NCBI GenBank assembly: GCA_019115125.1
Contig: DXEG01000011.1
Location: forward strand, 39,010 to 103,009
DNA: 64,000 bases
From: Candidatus Blautia faecipullorum
Lineage (GTDB): Bacteria; Bacillota; Clostridia; Lachnospirales; Lachnospiraceae
Reading direction: 5' to 3'
Shown: piece after piece, positions 52,337 to 61,492 of the stretch
Layout: each line of letters starts with the position of its first letter
Numbering within the stretch: the first letter of the stretch is position 1
Notes under the pieces: generated by a model
What the model saw: the letters and a program-made list of their open reading frames with translations, nothing else
What the model was told of the DNA's origin: nothing
Databases searched by the model: none
Program-made: the position numbers and the translations under genes

Positions 52337-54092
52337 TCTCTTCACCCTTTTCCTTTGGTATTCTCACAGTAATAACCGTGCCTTTTCCTTTCTCACTTTG
52401 AATTTCCACAAGCTTTTTCTGTTCTTCCTGATAATAGAGATGGATTCTCTGTATCGTTCCGAAAAGACCGAAACGTTTTCCCTGGTTATCCTCCGTCCGG
52501 TTCAAAACCTGGTCCAACTTTTCCTGATCCATTCCAATCCCGTCGTCCTCCACCTGCAGCTTTATATAATCCCCGTCGTCCTTGGCCCGGATAGTGATGG
52601 TCCCCTGAAGCTCATGCTCCCGGAAGCCATGATATATGGCGTTTTCCACAAGGGGCTGCAGGATCAGCTTGATCATGGGATACGGCTCCACCTCCTTATC
52701 CACATCATATACCGCCTCAAACACATCGTCATAACGGAAGGACTGAATGATCAGATAATTTTTCACAATGTTCAGTTCTTCCTTTACCGTGATGATCTCC
52801 TGTCCTTTGTGGAGACTGTTCCTGTAATACTGTCCCAACGCCTGCATCATCGTATAGACATCGTCCGTCCTTCCCATCATGGCAAGAGCGCAGACCGAGT
52901 CAAAGGTATTATATAGAAAATGAGGCTTGATCTGGGCCTGCAGAAGAGACAGCTCATATTTACGCCTCATTCTCTGTTCCTCCACCTTCTGGGACATCAG
53001 CTCCTCCGTTTCATTCAGCATCTGATTATAGTGCTGCTGAAGATAGTCGATCTCCTCATTTGTCTCAATTACTGAGATCCGCTCCAGTTTCCCTTCTTTT
53101 ATTTTTTTCATGGAGCTCAATATATTACGGATGGGACGGATAATCTTCGTCGTCTGAAAGGAGGCTCCTACCACGCACAAGATCATACCGATTCCCACGA
53201 TCAAAACATTCAGAAGCGTGTACTGGCGCATGACGGACATGGCTTCATTCTTTGGTATAGCTCCGATCACTGTCCACGTGCCCTGGTCTCCGCTCACCAT
53301 TCCCAGCTTATATTTATTCCCATAATGTTCCCGTACATCATAGACGCCCTCTTCCATTTCCAAAGCTTCTTCCGCCAGCCAGGCTCCCTCCCCGGAGGAA
53401 ACCAGCGCCTCCCCATTTCTCCCTAGAACAGCTACTTCCATACCGTTCTGTCCGGTAACAGCGCTGAAGGTCGCCATAAAACTGTCATATGGCACGTTTA
53501 CCGCCAGAATCCCCATGTTCTCCATAGTATCCAGATTCCGTACCGGCCGGATAAAGGAAATAATATTTTGCTCCGGCTCTCTCCCCGTCTGATAGGTAAA
53601 TACTGCATAGTTAAAATTCTCTACCTCCTGCTCTTTCAAAGCCGCTTCATATCCGGAGGTATCTTTTATCCACGAACGGATTTCCTCTACCTCATAAATA
53701 TTTCCGGCCAGGTACGATTCTCCTTCCTCGTCAAAAAGATAAATAGACGAAATACCGTCGCAGCAGGCCGCAGTCTGGATTACCGTATCCTGAAGCTCCA
53801 TACGTTCTTCATAGCTAAGAGGCTCTTTTTTATTCAGCATCTTCTGCACCGTATCCTGAAAGGCTACAATCTTCGAGCTGTCATTGACACTCTGTATCAA
53901 TGACTGTACATTATTTTCCACCATCTGAAGGCTGTACTGCAAAGTATTGTTTTCAGAATCACTCAGCATCCGGTAAGCGGTAACCGCGTATAAAATTCCG
54001 CACATAAGAAAAACCGCCAGAAAAAGCAGGATATAATAATACCGTATCTGTCCGGAGAAGGTTCTCTGCTTAAATTTTTTTCTCATTTTCAT
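52311..54092 (-). CDS. Sensor histidine kinase (YesM/LytS-type, Cache-HAMP)
   Basis: A 593-residue kinase: helix 1 (about 16-38), Cache-like outside domain, helix 2 (about 290-312), HAMP, His_kinase domain with LQAQIKPHFLYNTFDSV and ATPase motifs LVENAIYHGF and DDGIGM. It overlaps the regulator gene. It is encoded just after an orphan solute-binding protein (54099-55370), 6 bases away, so the binding protein may present ligand to the sensor domain, as described for binding-protein-coupled LytS/YesN systems for xylose in clostridia. Confidence 0.92.
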   Translation of the reverse strand: MKMRKKFKQRTFSGQIRYYYILLFLAVFLMCGILYAVTAYRMLSDSENNTLQYSLQMVENNVQSLIQSVNDSSKIVAFQDTVQKMLNKKEPLSYEERMELQDTVIQTAACCDGISSIYLFDEEGESYLAGNIYEVEEIRSWIKDTSGYEAALKEQEVENFNYAVFTYQTGREPEQNIISFIRPVRNLDTMENMGILAVNVPYDSFMATFSAVTGQNGMEVAVLGRNGEALVSSGEGAWLAEEALEMEEGVYDVREHYGNKYKLGMVSGDQGTWTVIGAIPKNEAMSVMRQYTLLNVLIVGIGMILCVVGASFQTTKIIRPIRNILSSMKKIKEGKLERISVIETNEEIDYLQQHYNQMLNETEELMSQKVEEQRMRRKYELSLLQAQIKPHFLYNTFDSVCALAMMGRTDDVYTMMQALGQYYRNSLHKGQEIITVKEELNIVKNYLIIQSFRYDDVFEAVYDVDKEVEPYPMIKLILQPLVENAIYHGFREHELQGTITIRAKDDGDYIKLQVEDDGIGMDQEKLDQVLNRTEDNQGKRFGLFGTIQRIHLYYQEEQKKLVEIQSEKGKGTVITVRIPKEKGEENAQRISDR

Positions 54093-54098
54093 CTCCCT

Positions 54099-55370
54099 CT
54101 ATCCAATGGCTCGTGACAGTTCCTCTATAAACGCTCTTCCGTCCATTCTCTTCTCGAACAGACCTGCGCAGGAATCCAGCCAGATTCCCGCCCTGTCTGA
54201 ATTCATCAGGGAATCCCAGGCGATCCCCCCAGCTTCCTTTTCACTGTACATCTCCAGTATTTCCCTGCTCAGTCCGCCGACCTCGTTTTTTTCGGCTCCC
54301 TCCTCCAAAACAAAGGTCGAGTTCTCCGGCTGATAACAGCTCAGCTCATAGCTGAGCCACTCAATAATATCCACCGCAGTCTCCGGGTAACGGGTATCCG
54401 CGGATACGATCCAGCCGTTGCTTCCTCCCCCGTGATAATCCTGGGGATATTTCGCGCCAGGAACCAACGGCATTTTCACTGCCGTCACCCTGTTCCCCAG
54501 GCTTTCCTCCGCGGACTGGGTAAACCAGCTTCCAATGTAAATCATAGCCGCCTCCCCGTCCAGAAACATCTCCTCCGCTTCCCCGGAAACAAGCTGATAC
54601 ATATCCGCGCAGAAGGCGTCCGCTTCAATGAGCCCCACGGTCAGCTCCGCCGCCGTAAGAAGCACATCGTTGTCCAGGCTCTCCTCGCCTGCGGCCATAG
54701 CCTTGTAGTAATCCGCTCCTCCAAGCTGTATGGTAAAATTATTGATCCACTGCTGTCCCTGCCATTTATTCAGAATTCCCAGCGCGATGGGCTCCACATC
54801 CGCTGCTCTAAGCTTTTCACAGGCCTCAAGAAGCTCTCCGTAGGTTTCCGGAAGCTCCGCGCCCGCCTTTTCAAATAATTCCGTATTGCAGTAAAGAACG
54901 CCTTTCCAGTTGGCGTAGCAAATCCCATATACTTTTTCATCAAAGATGAAATTTTGCTGATACTCCATATCCATACGTTCTTTATAAAAATCGTCCAGAT
55001 AGCCGTCCAGAGGGAGCACCTTCCCGGCCTTTACAAAATTTTCCGAAAAACCGCCTCCGTAGCTGATCATGATATCCGGGATCTCGTCGGAGGCCATCAG
55101 GATTTTCAGCTTTTTCTTATAGGTCTCGTTATCACAGGTTTCCTGGATCAGCTCCACATCCGGAAATGCCTGTGGAAAATCATTTTCCAGGATTTCCTTC
55201 AGATACCTGGCGGATATGTCGCTGTCCGTATCACCCCAGTAATACATCATGCGCAGGGTGATTTTTTCCTCCTTGGTGTCCGCGCATACTTCAGCCGCAG
55301 GAACCCATTTTTCCAGAAAAAAGATCCCAGTAAGAAGACAGATTCCCAATAAACACTTCAATCCTTTCAT
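54099..55370 (-). CDS. Orphan extracellular solute-binding protein (family 1) linked to a sensor kinase
   Basis: A 423-residue family 1 binding protein. The first 30 residues are a signal or anchor (hydrophobic 7-19, then PAAEVCADT); no standard lipobox is seen. The mature part has the family pattern (RMMYYWGDTDSD; GEAAMIYIGSWF). No CUT1 permease gene is nearby; instead a histidine kinase and response regulator follow at once. It is thus probably a sensory co-receptor. GGAGG lies 9 bases before the ATG. Confidence 0.88.
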   Translation of the reverse strand: MKGLKCLLGICLLTGIFFLEKWVPAAEVCADTKEEKITLRMMYYWGDTDSDISARYLKEILENDFPQAFPDVELIQETCDNETYKKKLKILMASDEIPDIMISYGGGFSENFVKAGKVLPLDGYLDDFYKERMDMEYQQNFIFDEKVYGICYANWKGVLYCNTELFEKAGAELPETYGELLEACEKLRAADVEPIALGILNKWQGQQWINNFTIQLGGADYYKAMAAGEESLDNDVLLTAAELTVGLIEADAFCADMYQLVSGEAEEMFLDGEAAMIYIGSWFTQSAEESLGNRVTAVKMPLVPGAKYPQDYHGGGSNGWIVSADTRYPETAVDIIEWLSYELSCYQPENSTFVLEEGAEKNEVGGLSREILEMYSEKEAGGIAWDSLMNSDRAGIWLDSCAGLFEKRMDGRAFIEELSRAIG

Positions 55371-55532
55371 TTTTCCGTTCCTCCCGTCTGCAGATGATTT
55401 TATTTATCAAAATATTCCAATTTTATCTGTTATGTACTGATATTACTTTTTATATTATAACATTTTTCTCATAATAGTCCAGGTTTGTATATTACTGCAT
55501 AGGATAATTTACAGGCTTCTTTTTTATCATAC

Positions 55533-55564
55533 AAAAAAACAGTCCTATGATACATAGAACTGTT
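55533..55564 (-). terminator. Terminator after a 37-codon gene
   Basis: AACAGTTCTATG (55553-55564) pairs with CATAGGACTGTT (55538-55549, one mismatch) followed by a T7 run on the minus strand. It begins 22 bases after the stop of the small gene at 55586-55699. Confidence 0.88.
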
Positions 55565-55585
55565 TTACTGAAAAGTTTAAATTTA

Positions 55586-55699
55586 TTACCTGCCAAAACG
55601 CCGGAAGCCTTCCATAAACTCCTCCACCGCTCTGATCAGGCACATGGAGGGATTGGCTGGCCCTCCTCTTTTCCGCTCCATGTTGGCTTCTTTTCTCAT
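55586..55699 (-). CDS. Small protein of 37 residues, unknown function
   Basis: An open frame beginning MRKEANMERKRGGPANPSMC and ending in EEFMEGFRRFGR. The N-terminal half is very basic; the second half could form an amphipathic helix; there is one cysteine. A strong GGAGG lies 5 bases before the ATG, an extended -10 (TGCTATAGT, about 55725) is upstream and a clear terminator is downstream, so the gene has a full set of expression signals. I do not recognise the family. It may be a signalling or regulatory peptide, but nothing in the sequence proves it. Confidence 0.6.
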   Translation of the reverse strand: MRKEANMERKRGGPANPSMCLIRAVEEFMEGFRRFGR

Positions 55700-55768
55700 A
55701 AGTACCTCCGCCAGTCTTTTTATAAAACTATAGCACACCTACGCCGCCAAAGTATAAGAAAAATACTC

Positions 55769-57864
55769 CTATACTGTATGTTTTTTTCTTTTTCTTTTTT
55801 CCTGATACATTCTTTCATCGGCAAGACTCATCAGCTTCTGATAGTCCTGTCCCCCTGACAGGCAGAAAGCGTATCCCATGGAAAACTCCACCCGCTCTTC
55901 TGCTTCCAGCGAAGCAGGCAAAAAACGGGTGCCCCGTTTTTGCCCTAATTCCTGGATGATACGGCTCGTCTGTGCCTGAGAATCAAAGCCGTACAGGATA
56001 ACCGCAAATTCATCTCCGCCCAGCCGCGCGCTGACAGAATGTTCCCGGGGAATATCCGCAAGAAAAGCGGCGATTGTTTTCAAGTATTCATCTCCAATGA
56101 GATGTCCATACAAATCGTTCATCCGCTTTAATCCGTCCGCATCCAGCATGACTATCGCCGCTTTTTTCAGGATTTCGGGATGACTGAACAAATATTTCGC
56201 CTGATTCTGTAAACCGCGCCGGTTATAAAGTCCTGTCAGAATATCCGTGCTGCTTTCATTTTTGGCCACATTGATCTCCCTCCACCAGGGGACACGTCGG
56301 TAAGATAATAGATCATGCTCTGCTCATCGGAGCTTTTCTGCATTTTGACATAAATTGTCTTTTCGTCCTTGTCATAGCGATATATTTTTTGCACGGGATC
56401 TACACAATTTTGCTCGATCTCTTTCAGCTTTTCCAGAACGATCTGCTTTTCCTCAGCGGGAGATCTGGGCTGGCCGTCGTCTATGCCGAAAAGCTTTCTC
56501 ATCCATTGATTCAAAAATATTTTTTTATAGAACTGATTGTACTCAAAAACCCCCATCGATAGCTTCCCGCTGTCAATAATATCCGAGAGTCTTCCACTGT
56601 TGAACCGTATGCTTTTCAAAAGCTGATTAATATAATAGGTCAGCGTATCGAACTCCAAAATATGAGTCTCCATATGGAGCTCCTCTAAATTTCCCTGCTC
56701 GATTTTTTCCAGCTCCTCATTGAGGGCAAGCAGATTCTTCAGAATATGCCGTTTTACATACCGGACAAGCACCCAGATCACGCAAAGAGTTGTCAGCAAA
56801 ACATATCCCAGCACCATAGCTGTGGAGGATATGGTTTCCTTCAGCAAATGTTCGGAGGAATAGGTGCGCATCAGCAAAAAATTCTCGTACTGTTCCATAA
56901 GTCCTTTCTGCTTCAGATGTCTTCTGGAAAGATTCACCGAAATTTCTATAAAAGTCCCGGAATTTAGACTCCATCTCTCCGCGATCTCACAGACAGCCTC
57001 AAACATATACAGATCGAGCTGCGAAATTTTATTATGAAGTTCGAATAACGGAATAAACTGATTAGGGAAGAGAAGCCCCTTCTGCGGATGCTTCCAGCGG
57101 ACCAGAGCCTCCGCGTTCAGGCAGCGGTTCAGGCTGGGGGAAACAACCGGCTGAAGGAAGATCAGGAAGTCTTTATCCTTGATACTCTGCTCAAAAGAAT
57201 ACAGCAGCTCCTGTTCTTCCTTCTGCTGCTTCTGGATTTCCACATCATAAAATACACAGCGGTTCAGGCTTTGGCTCGAGGTCATCATGCAGCCTGCCTT
57301 GTGGATCGTATCCTGCAGTTTTTCCCCTTCTGACAGCCGGCACGCTCCCACTGTAAAATTAAGCAGTATATCCGGATTCATCTTCTGTACTTTCTCAACT
57401 ATCTGCTTTATTGTTGAACAAACCGACTCATCCGAAGCTTTATGCAGGAATAATAAAAACCGGTCCATCTCGCTGCGGCAGGCTAACTCCTCTTTTTGTA
57501 TACATTCCTTCATCTCCTGGTAAATTATTACCAAAAGCTGATTGGCCTTCTTTTCGCCAAGCTGGTAATTGATACTTTTAAAATCATGGATATTCATATT
57601 TACGATCACGTATTCCCGGCAATCCTCAAGAGCCAGCCATTTAGCCGCCGCCTGAATAAAGCCATTGCGGTTGTATCCTCTGGTCAGAGTATCTGTAAAA
57701 TATAATTTTCTTGTGCTCTGCCGCTCCCGCCTCAGCATAAGAAGTAAAATAATCCATATATCTGCCTGCAGGATAAGCCATACCGCCCGGGTAAGACCGT
57801 CCACTTTAAAGGATATCCAGCCGGACTTTACAATAAACAGGATCAGAATATCCAAAGCGGCCAT
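55769..57864 (-). pseudogene. Chimeric, frameshifted GGDEF/EAL signalling gene
   Basis: The first frame (57864 to 56236) encodes a membrane helix, a degenerate GGDEF (SEMDRF in place of the signature) and the first ~100 residues of an EAL domain with EALVRW and ISVNLSR. Near 56874-56884 it changes abruptly to the end of a Cache domain, a membrane helix, HAMP and PAS, parts of a different protein. Near 56285 one base is missing from a C run (GTGTCCCC-TGG), after which the reading frame continues in the next ORF (55769-56269) with an intact RLGGDEF domain. That last domain could be translated alone from GTG 56269 behind GGAGGG. Confidence 0.75.
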
Positions 57865-57905
57865 TCTTTACTGTTTTCACATAATTTTGTTTATAATACA
57901 TTTCA

Positions 57906-57927
57906 ATTATACTATAAGAAGCTTCTT
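57906..57927 (-). promoter_or_regulatory. -10 box with palindromic spacer before the chimeric GGDEF gene
   Basis: TATAAT at 57906-57911 with a 12-base perfect palindrome AAGAAGCTTCTT (57916-57927) directly upstream of it. The -35 (TGTACG, 17 bases away) is poor, so activator or repressor control is possible. Confidence 0.4.
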
Positions 57928-57986
57928 TCGTACACTACCTTTATCTTTATTTTGGCAAATCTGTATCTGTGATTTTCTTTCATATA

Positions 57987-58023
57987 AACAGGCAGGAGTC
58001 CGGTTTTTCGGATTCCTGCCTGT
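57987..58023 (-). terminator. Terminator after the MBL-fold gene
   Basis: ACAGGCAGGA-TCCG pairs with CCGGACTCCTGCCTGT around an AAAAA loop (57987-58023), followed by TTATAT on the minus strand. Long, nearly perfect stem. Confidence 0.8.
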
Positions 58024-58061
58024 TATATAGAAAAAACCTTTATAATTGTCAAAAAGAAAAA

Positions 58062-58949
58062 CTATCTGAGCCTGATCTGATTCGGAGCTGTATCGTATGC
58101 ATAAATTCTTGCCCCCTGGCTTTCCATAATCTCTCTGTTCTGAGGCGTGGTATATGTACTGCCGTCCTTCGGATTCATCAGCCAGTCCGGAGCGTCAAAG
58201 AATGCTGCCTTCGGCGACGTCATCCGGTAAAATTTTTCTGACAATCCCCCGTTTCCGTGATGTCCCATCTGGATGTAATCACATTTGAGCTTGTCACCGT
58301 ACTCTTCTATGATCGTGTCGCTCATGGTCACGCCTACATCCGCGCAGAACAGCATGCTCTCTTTTGATTTCGTAATCTTGAACATCAGCGAACCGTCATT
58401 ATAGATGTCTTCTGTAACAGCATTTGTTATTTCTTTGTCGTAGGCATTAAAAACTTCTACCTTCAATCCGAAAAGCTCCATCGAATCACCGTTATGAAGA
58501 TATTCCACATTATTTAGTCCTGATATGATTTCATAAAAATCCTCAAACACATCTTCCCTGTCCCATGCGTGAGCCCGATCTCTATAGCTCTCAAAATCCA
58601 TCTCCTGTGTATAAATCCTGTCTACAGTAATGCCGTCCGGATCAGTCATAACCGCATTAAAGGCTCCGATATGATCCAAATGTGGATGCGTCAAAATCCA
58701 GGCATCCACGTGGCCGCCCCGCTCCCGGATCACTGCCTTTACATATTCCGCCTCCTCTGCCCAGCCACCGTCAACCACAATCAGCTTGCCGCGGGTTTCA
58801 ATCGTGTAAAACATCGCCTGATTATTTGTCGTGGACGGAAACTGCGCAATATAACACCAATCCTTTTTATAAAACCAGGCTCCCGCAGCCGCACAGGAAA
58901 GCAAAAGCAGCAATATTAAAATGAGTATAATCCTTCGTTTGTTTTTCAT
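58062..58949 (-). CDS. MBL-fold metallo-hydrolase, membrane anchored
   Basis: A 295-residue protein with an N-terminal signal/anchor (7-24) and a metallo-beta-lactamase fold. The zinc motif THPHLDHIG and the later CADVG and MGHHGNGG are intact. The likeness is to the C-terminal domain of ComEC-type proteins and to phosphodiesterase-like secreted hydrolases. I start it at ATG 58949 after GGAGG; in-frame starts farther up (58961, 58982) are weaker. Substrate unknown. Confidence 0.85.
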   Translation of the reverse strand: MKNKRRIILILILLLLLSCAAAGAWFYKKDWCYIAQFPSTTNNQAMFYTIETRGKLIVVDGGWAEEAEYVKAVIRERGGHVDAWILTHPHLDHIGAFNAVMTDPDGITVDRIYTQEMDFESYRDRAHAWDREDVFEDFYEIISGLNNVEYLHNGDSMELFGLKVEVFNAYDKEITNAVTEDIYNDGSLMFKITKSKESMLFCADVGVTMSDTIIEEYGDKLKCDYIQMGHHGNGGLSEKFYRMTSPKAAFFDAPDWLMNPKDGSTYTTPQNREIMESQGARIYAYDTAPNQIRLR

Positions 58950-59070
58950 CCTCTCCTCCATATGCCTTAATCTTATCGTCAATAATTCGCTGCCATAGTC
59001 GTCACAGCTATGAGCAGGCTTTCTTCGTTATTAACTTTTCACCCATTGATCCCCTCCTGCCTTCTGAAAT

Positions 59071-59220
59071 GTGTACGTTTCTGTAAAATCATTCTTTGTC
59101 AAAATCCTCTACAATATTACCATATCCGCAGCACCTTTTCAATTCTGGACTTGTGAAAACAGCTAAAAAATGTAAGGGCTTTGATTGAAAAAAAGTTGTT
59201 ACAGAAACGTACACGTTTCT
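59071..59220. repeat. Cluster of palindromic sites beside the serine recombinase
   Basis: GTGTACGTTTCTGTAA (59071-59086) is the exact reverse complement of TTACAGAAACGTACAC (59199-59214). The latter overlaps an 18-base palindrome AGAAACGT-AC-ACGTTTCT (59203-59220). A further variant CTTACAGAAATGTAGAC lies at about 59234-59250, inside the recombinase 3' end. This looks like recombinase binding or crossover sites. Confidence 0.7.
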
Positions 59221-59234
59221 ATAAATTACCTTCC

Positions 59235-59846
59235 TTACAGAAATGTAGACTTTTGGTAAATCTCTGCCCGGTAGCGGAAAGTGGAAAGCGGCATCCCGCA
59301 CTCTTTCGCTGCCTGCGTGCAGGTAATTTCCCCTGATTTCCACTTCTGATACATATCATGATAATTTTCAGGCAGCGGTGCAGGCGGACGGCCGAACCTC
59401 ACCCCTCTGGCCTTTGCCGCCGCAATTCCTTCTGCCTGCCGCTGCTTGATATTGCTGCGCTCGTTCTCCGCAACAAAGCTGAGAAGCTGCAGTACAATGT
59501 CGCTTAAGAATGTCCCCATCAGGTCCTTCCCGCGGCGGGTGTCCAGAAGCGGCATGTCGATCACCACAATATCTGATTTCTTTTCCTGTGAAATGATCCG
59601 CCACTGCTCCTGTATCTCAGCATAGCTGCGTCCCAAACGGTCAATGGATTTCACATAGAGAATCGTGTTCTTATTCAGCTTCCGCAGGAGTTTTTTGTAC
59701 TGCGGACGGTTGAAATCCTTTCCGCTCTGCTTATCCACATAGATGTTTTTCTCCGGCACGTTCATCTCCGCCATTGCGATCAACTGTCGGTCTTCATTCT
59801 GGCTGGCAGTGCTTACTCTGCAGTAACCATACGCTTTTTGTTCCAT
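59235..59846 (-). CDS. Serine recombinase (resolvase/invertase family)
   Basis: A 203-residue small serine recombinase: catalytic domain with the nucleophile Ser in GYCRVSTASQNEDRQ (about residue 12), conserved YVKSIDRLGRSYAEI and an arginine pair near FVAENERSNIKQRQ, then a C-terminal helix-turn-helix (TCTQAAKECGMPLSTFRYRA). It resembles resolvases and Hin/Pin invertases. Full length for the family. No transposase gene is adjacent. Palindromic sites lie directly downstream. Confidence 0.92.
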   Translation of the reverse strand: MEQKAYGYCRVSTASQNEDRQLIAMAEMNVPEKNIYVDKQSGKDFNRPQYKKLLRKLNKNTILYVKSIDRLGRSYAEIQEQWRIISQEKKSDIVVIDMPLLDTRRGKDLMGTFLSDIVLQLLSFVAENERSNIKQRQAEGIAAAKARGVRFGRPPAPLPENYHDMYQKWKSGEITCTQAAKECGMPLSTFRYRAEIYQKSTFL

Positions 59847-59957
59847 CTGCTCATCCTTTCTCTAAGTGCTGGTTTTCTGTATTTTTCGGTGCTTTTCAGA
59901 TACACAGGATATTTTCTCACAAAAACCAGGAAAGGCATATAAAGGCTATGGCAGCCC

Positions 59958-60086
59958 TTATATGCCCTTCCATTGATTAAAATACCTCCATTTCTGTGAG
60001 GCAGCCGGCCAGGATAACAGATAGATTATACAAAGTATTTGAGAAATAATAAATTCCGCTTTAGATTCAGAAATTGTGGTTGCCAT
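59958..60086 (-). CDS. Small hypothetical protein, 42 residues
   Basis: An open frame starting MATTISESKAEFIISQILCI with a central hydrophobic stretch (IISQILCIIYLLSW, about 13-26) and a basic tail ending QWKGI. AAAGGAGG lies 8 bases before the ATG. It could be a single-span membrane peptide. Lying upstream of the recombinase gene it may be cotranscribed with it. The 3' end overlaps an imperfect hairpin (GGCATATAAGGG / CCTTTATATGCC). Family not recognised. Confidence 0.45.
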   Translation of the reverse strand: MATTISESKAEFIISQILCIIYLLSWPAASQKWRYFNQWKGI

Positions 60087-60112
60087 ATAGGGAACCTCCT
60101 TTCCAACAAGTG

Positions 60113-60137
60113 AAGGGCAGCCGTGTGAGCTGCCCTT
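60113..60137 (-). terminator. Hairpin after rtcB, possible terminator
   Basis: AAGGGCAGC-N7-GCTGCCCTT (60113-60137) is a perfect 9-bp stem. No U tract follows on the minus strand, so it may instead stabilise the leader of the small gene downstream. Confidence 0.4.
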
Positions 60138-60196
60138 TGGTCAATGGGAATTTCCAATATACTGTTGTGTTTTTAAGACTGCCATCCGCTTGCTGT

Positions 60197-61492
60197 CTAC
60201 AAAGTGGGTTGCGCACCATCTTTTAATTTCCGGATCGCCGCTTTTGCTGAACTCTCCTCCTTCTTCTTTTTCCAGGGAACATCCTCCTCAGATGCCTTAA
60301 AGTTATAGACCGGCTTCATAACATCCACGATATCTACAGAATCCCGGATTACATCAATGATTGCCTCCAGAGACTTGTATGCCATCGGTGCCTCATCAAT
60401 AGTACTCTCGTTCACCGAAGTCGTATAGATTCCCTCCATAGCCTTCTTATATGCCTCCATATCCAGCGACTCCTTTGCCTTGCCTCTGGACATAACTCTT
60501 CCTGCGCCATGAGGCGCGGAATCATTCCACTCCGGATTGCCCTTTCCTATAGCCAATACAGACCCGTCTCTCATGTTGATTGGAATCAGAACCATCTCAC
60601 CCTTATGTGCAGCAATGGCACCCTTGCGAAGGATCATCTCATCCACATCGATATAATTGTGAATTGTATGGAAGGACTCTGCTGCGGTCATTCCGGTTCT
60701 CTCCAGCAGGATCTCCGCCATCCGCTCTCTGCTTCGCTTGGCGAACTTCTGACAGATCTCTACATCGTGGAGATAATCCTCCAGATACTGACCGTAAAGC
60801 CAGCACAGATCCTCCGGTGCATCCAGATCCTGTGTCTCGAAGTTCTTCTTCAACTGCGTTAAGGCATCCTGGATCTCAGCCCGTCTTCCCGACTCCTTAT
60901 AGGTGCGGATGATCTCATCTCTTTGTCTGAAATACTCTTCCTTCCCCATATGAAGGTCTATTGCAAGCTGCTGGTAGAGCTCTGCCACCTGCTTTCCCAG
61001 GTTTCGACTGCCGGAATGAATCACCAGATAGAAGGTTCCATCCGATGCACGATCGATCTCGATGAAATGATTTCCTCCGCCCAATGTTCCAAGAGATCTC
61101 TCAAGGCGCTTGGCATCGCGAAGAGATCTATAGCACCGCAAGCCGGTCAGATCAAATCTCTCCATTCTTCCGGGCCAGACATTCATGCCTGAAGGAATAT
61201 AATGACAGGCCTCATCGATCAGCGGAAAGTCCATTACCGTCTCATTCAGCTTTACCGTGTACATTCCACAACCGATATCCACACCCACAATATTCGGACA
61301 TACCTTATCCTTAACTGTCATGGTAGTTCCTATGGTGCAGCCCTTTCCGGCATGTACATCCGGCATGATCCTTACTTTGGAGCCTGCAGTCAGCTCATAA
61401 TCACACATTCTTCGGATCTGCTCAATTGCGCCATCCTCTACCACAGTCGCATAGCAGATTGCTGTATTTACTTTTCCTTTTATCTCAAACAT
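60197..61492 (-). CDS. rtcB: RNA ligase RtcB
   Basis: A 431-residue RtcB family RNA ligase, which joins 2',3'-cyclic phosphate or 3'-phosphate ends to 5'-OH ends using GTP and Mn. Seen: PDVHAGKGCTIG, NIVGVDIGCGM (metal Cys), GTLGGGNHFIE, IHSGSRNLG, and APHGAGRVMSRGKA with the guanylylated-His region. Length is near normal for the shorter bacterial type. The start overlaps the stop of a vWA/TROVE-like fragment (61485), pointing to a former coupled RNA-repair operon. Confidence 0.94.
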   Translation of the reverse strand: MFEIKGKVNTAICYATVVEDGAIEQIRRMCDYELTAGSKVRIMPDVHAGKGCTIGTTMTVKDKVCPNIVGVDIGCGMYTVKLNETVMDFPLIDEACHYIPSGMNVWPGRMERFDLTGLRCYRSLRDAKRLERSLGTLGGGNHFIEIDRASDGTFYLVIHSGSRNLGKQVAELYQQLAIDLHMGKEEYFRQRDEIIRTYKESGRRAEIQDALTQLKKNFETQDLDAPEDLCWLYGQYLEDYLHDVEICQKFAKRSRERMAEILLERTGMTAAESFHTIHNYIDVDEMILRKGAIAAHKGEMVLIPINMRDGSVLAIGKGNPEWNDSAPHGAGRVMSRGKAKESLDMEAYKKAMEGIYTTSVNESTIDEAPMAYKSLEAIIDVIRDSVDIVDVMKPVYNFKASEEDVPWKKKKEESSAKAAIRKLKDGAQPTL

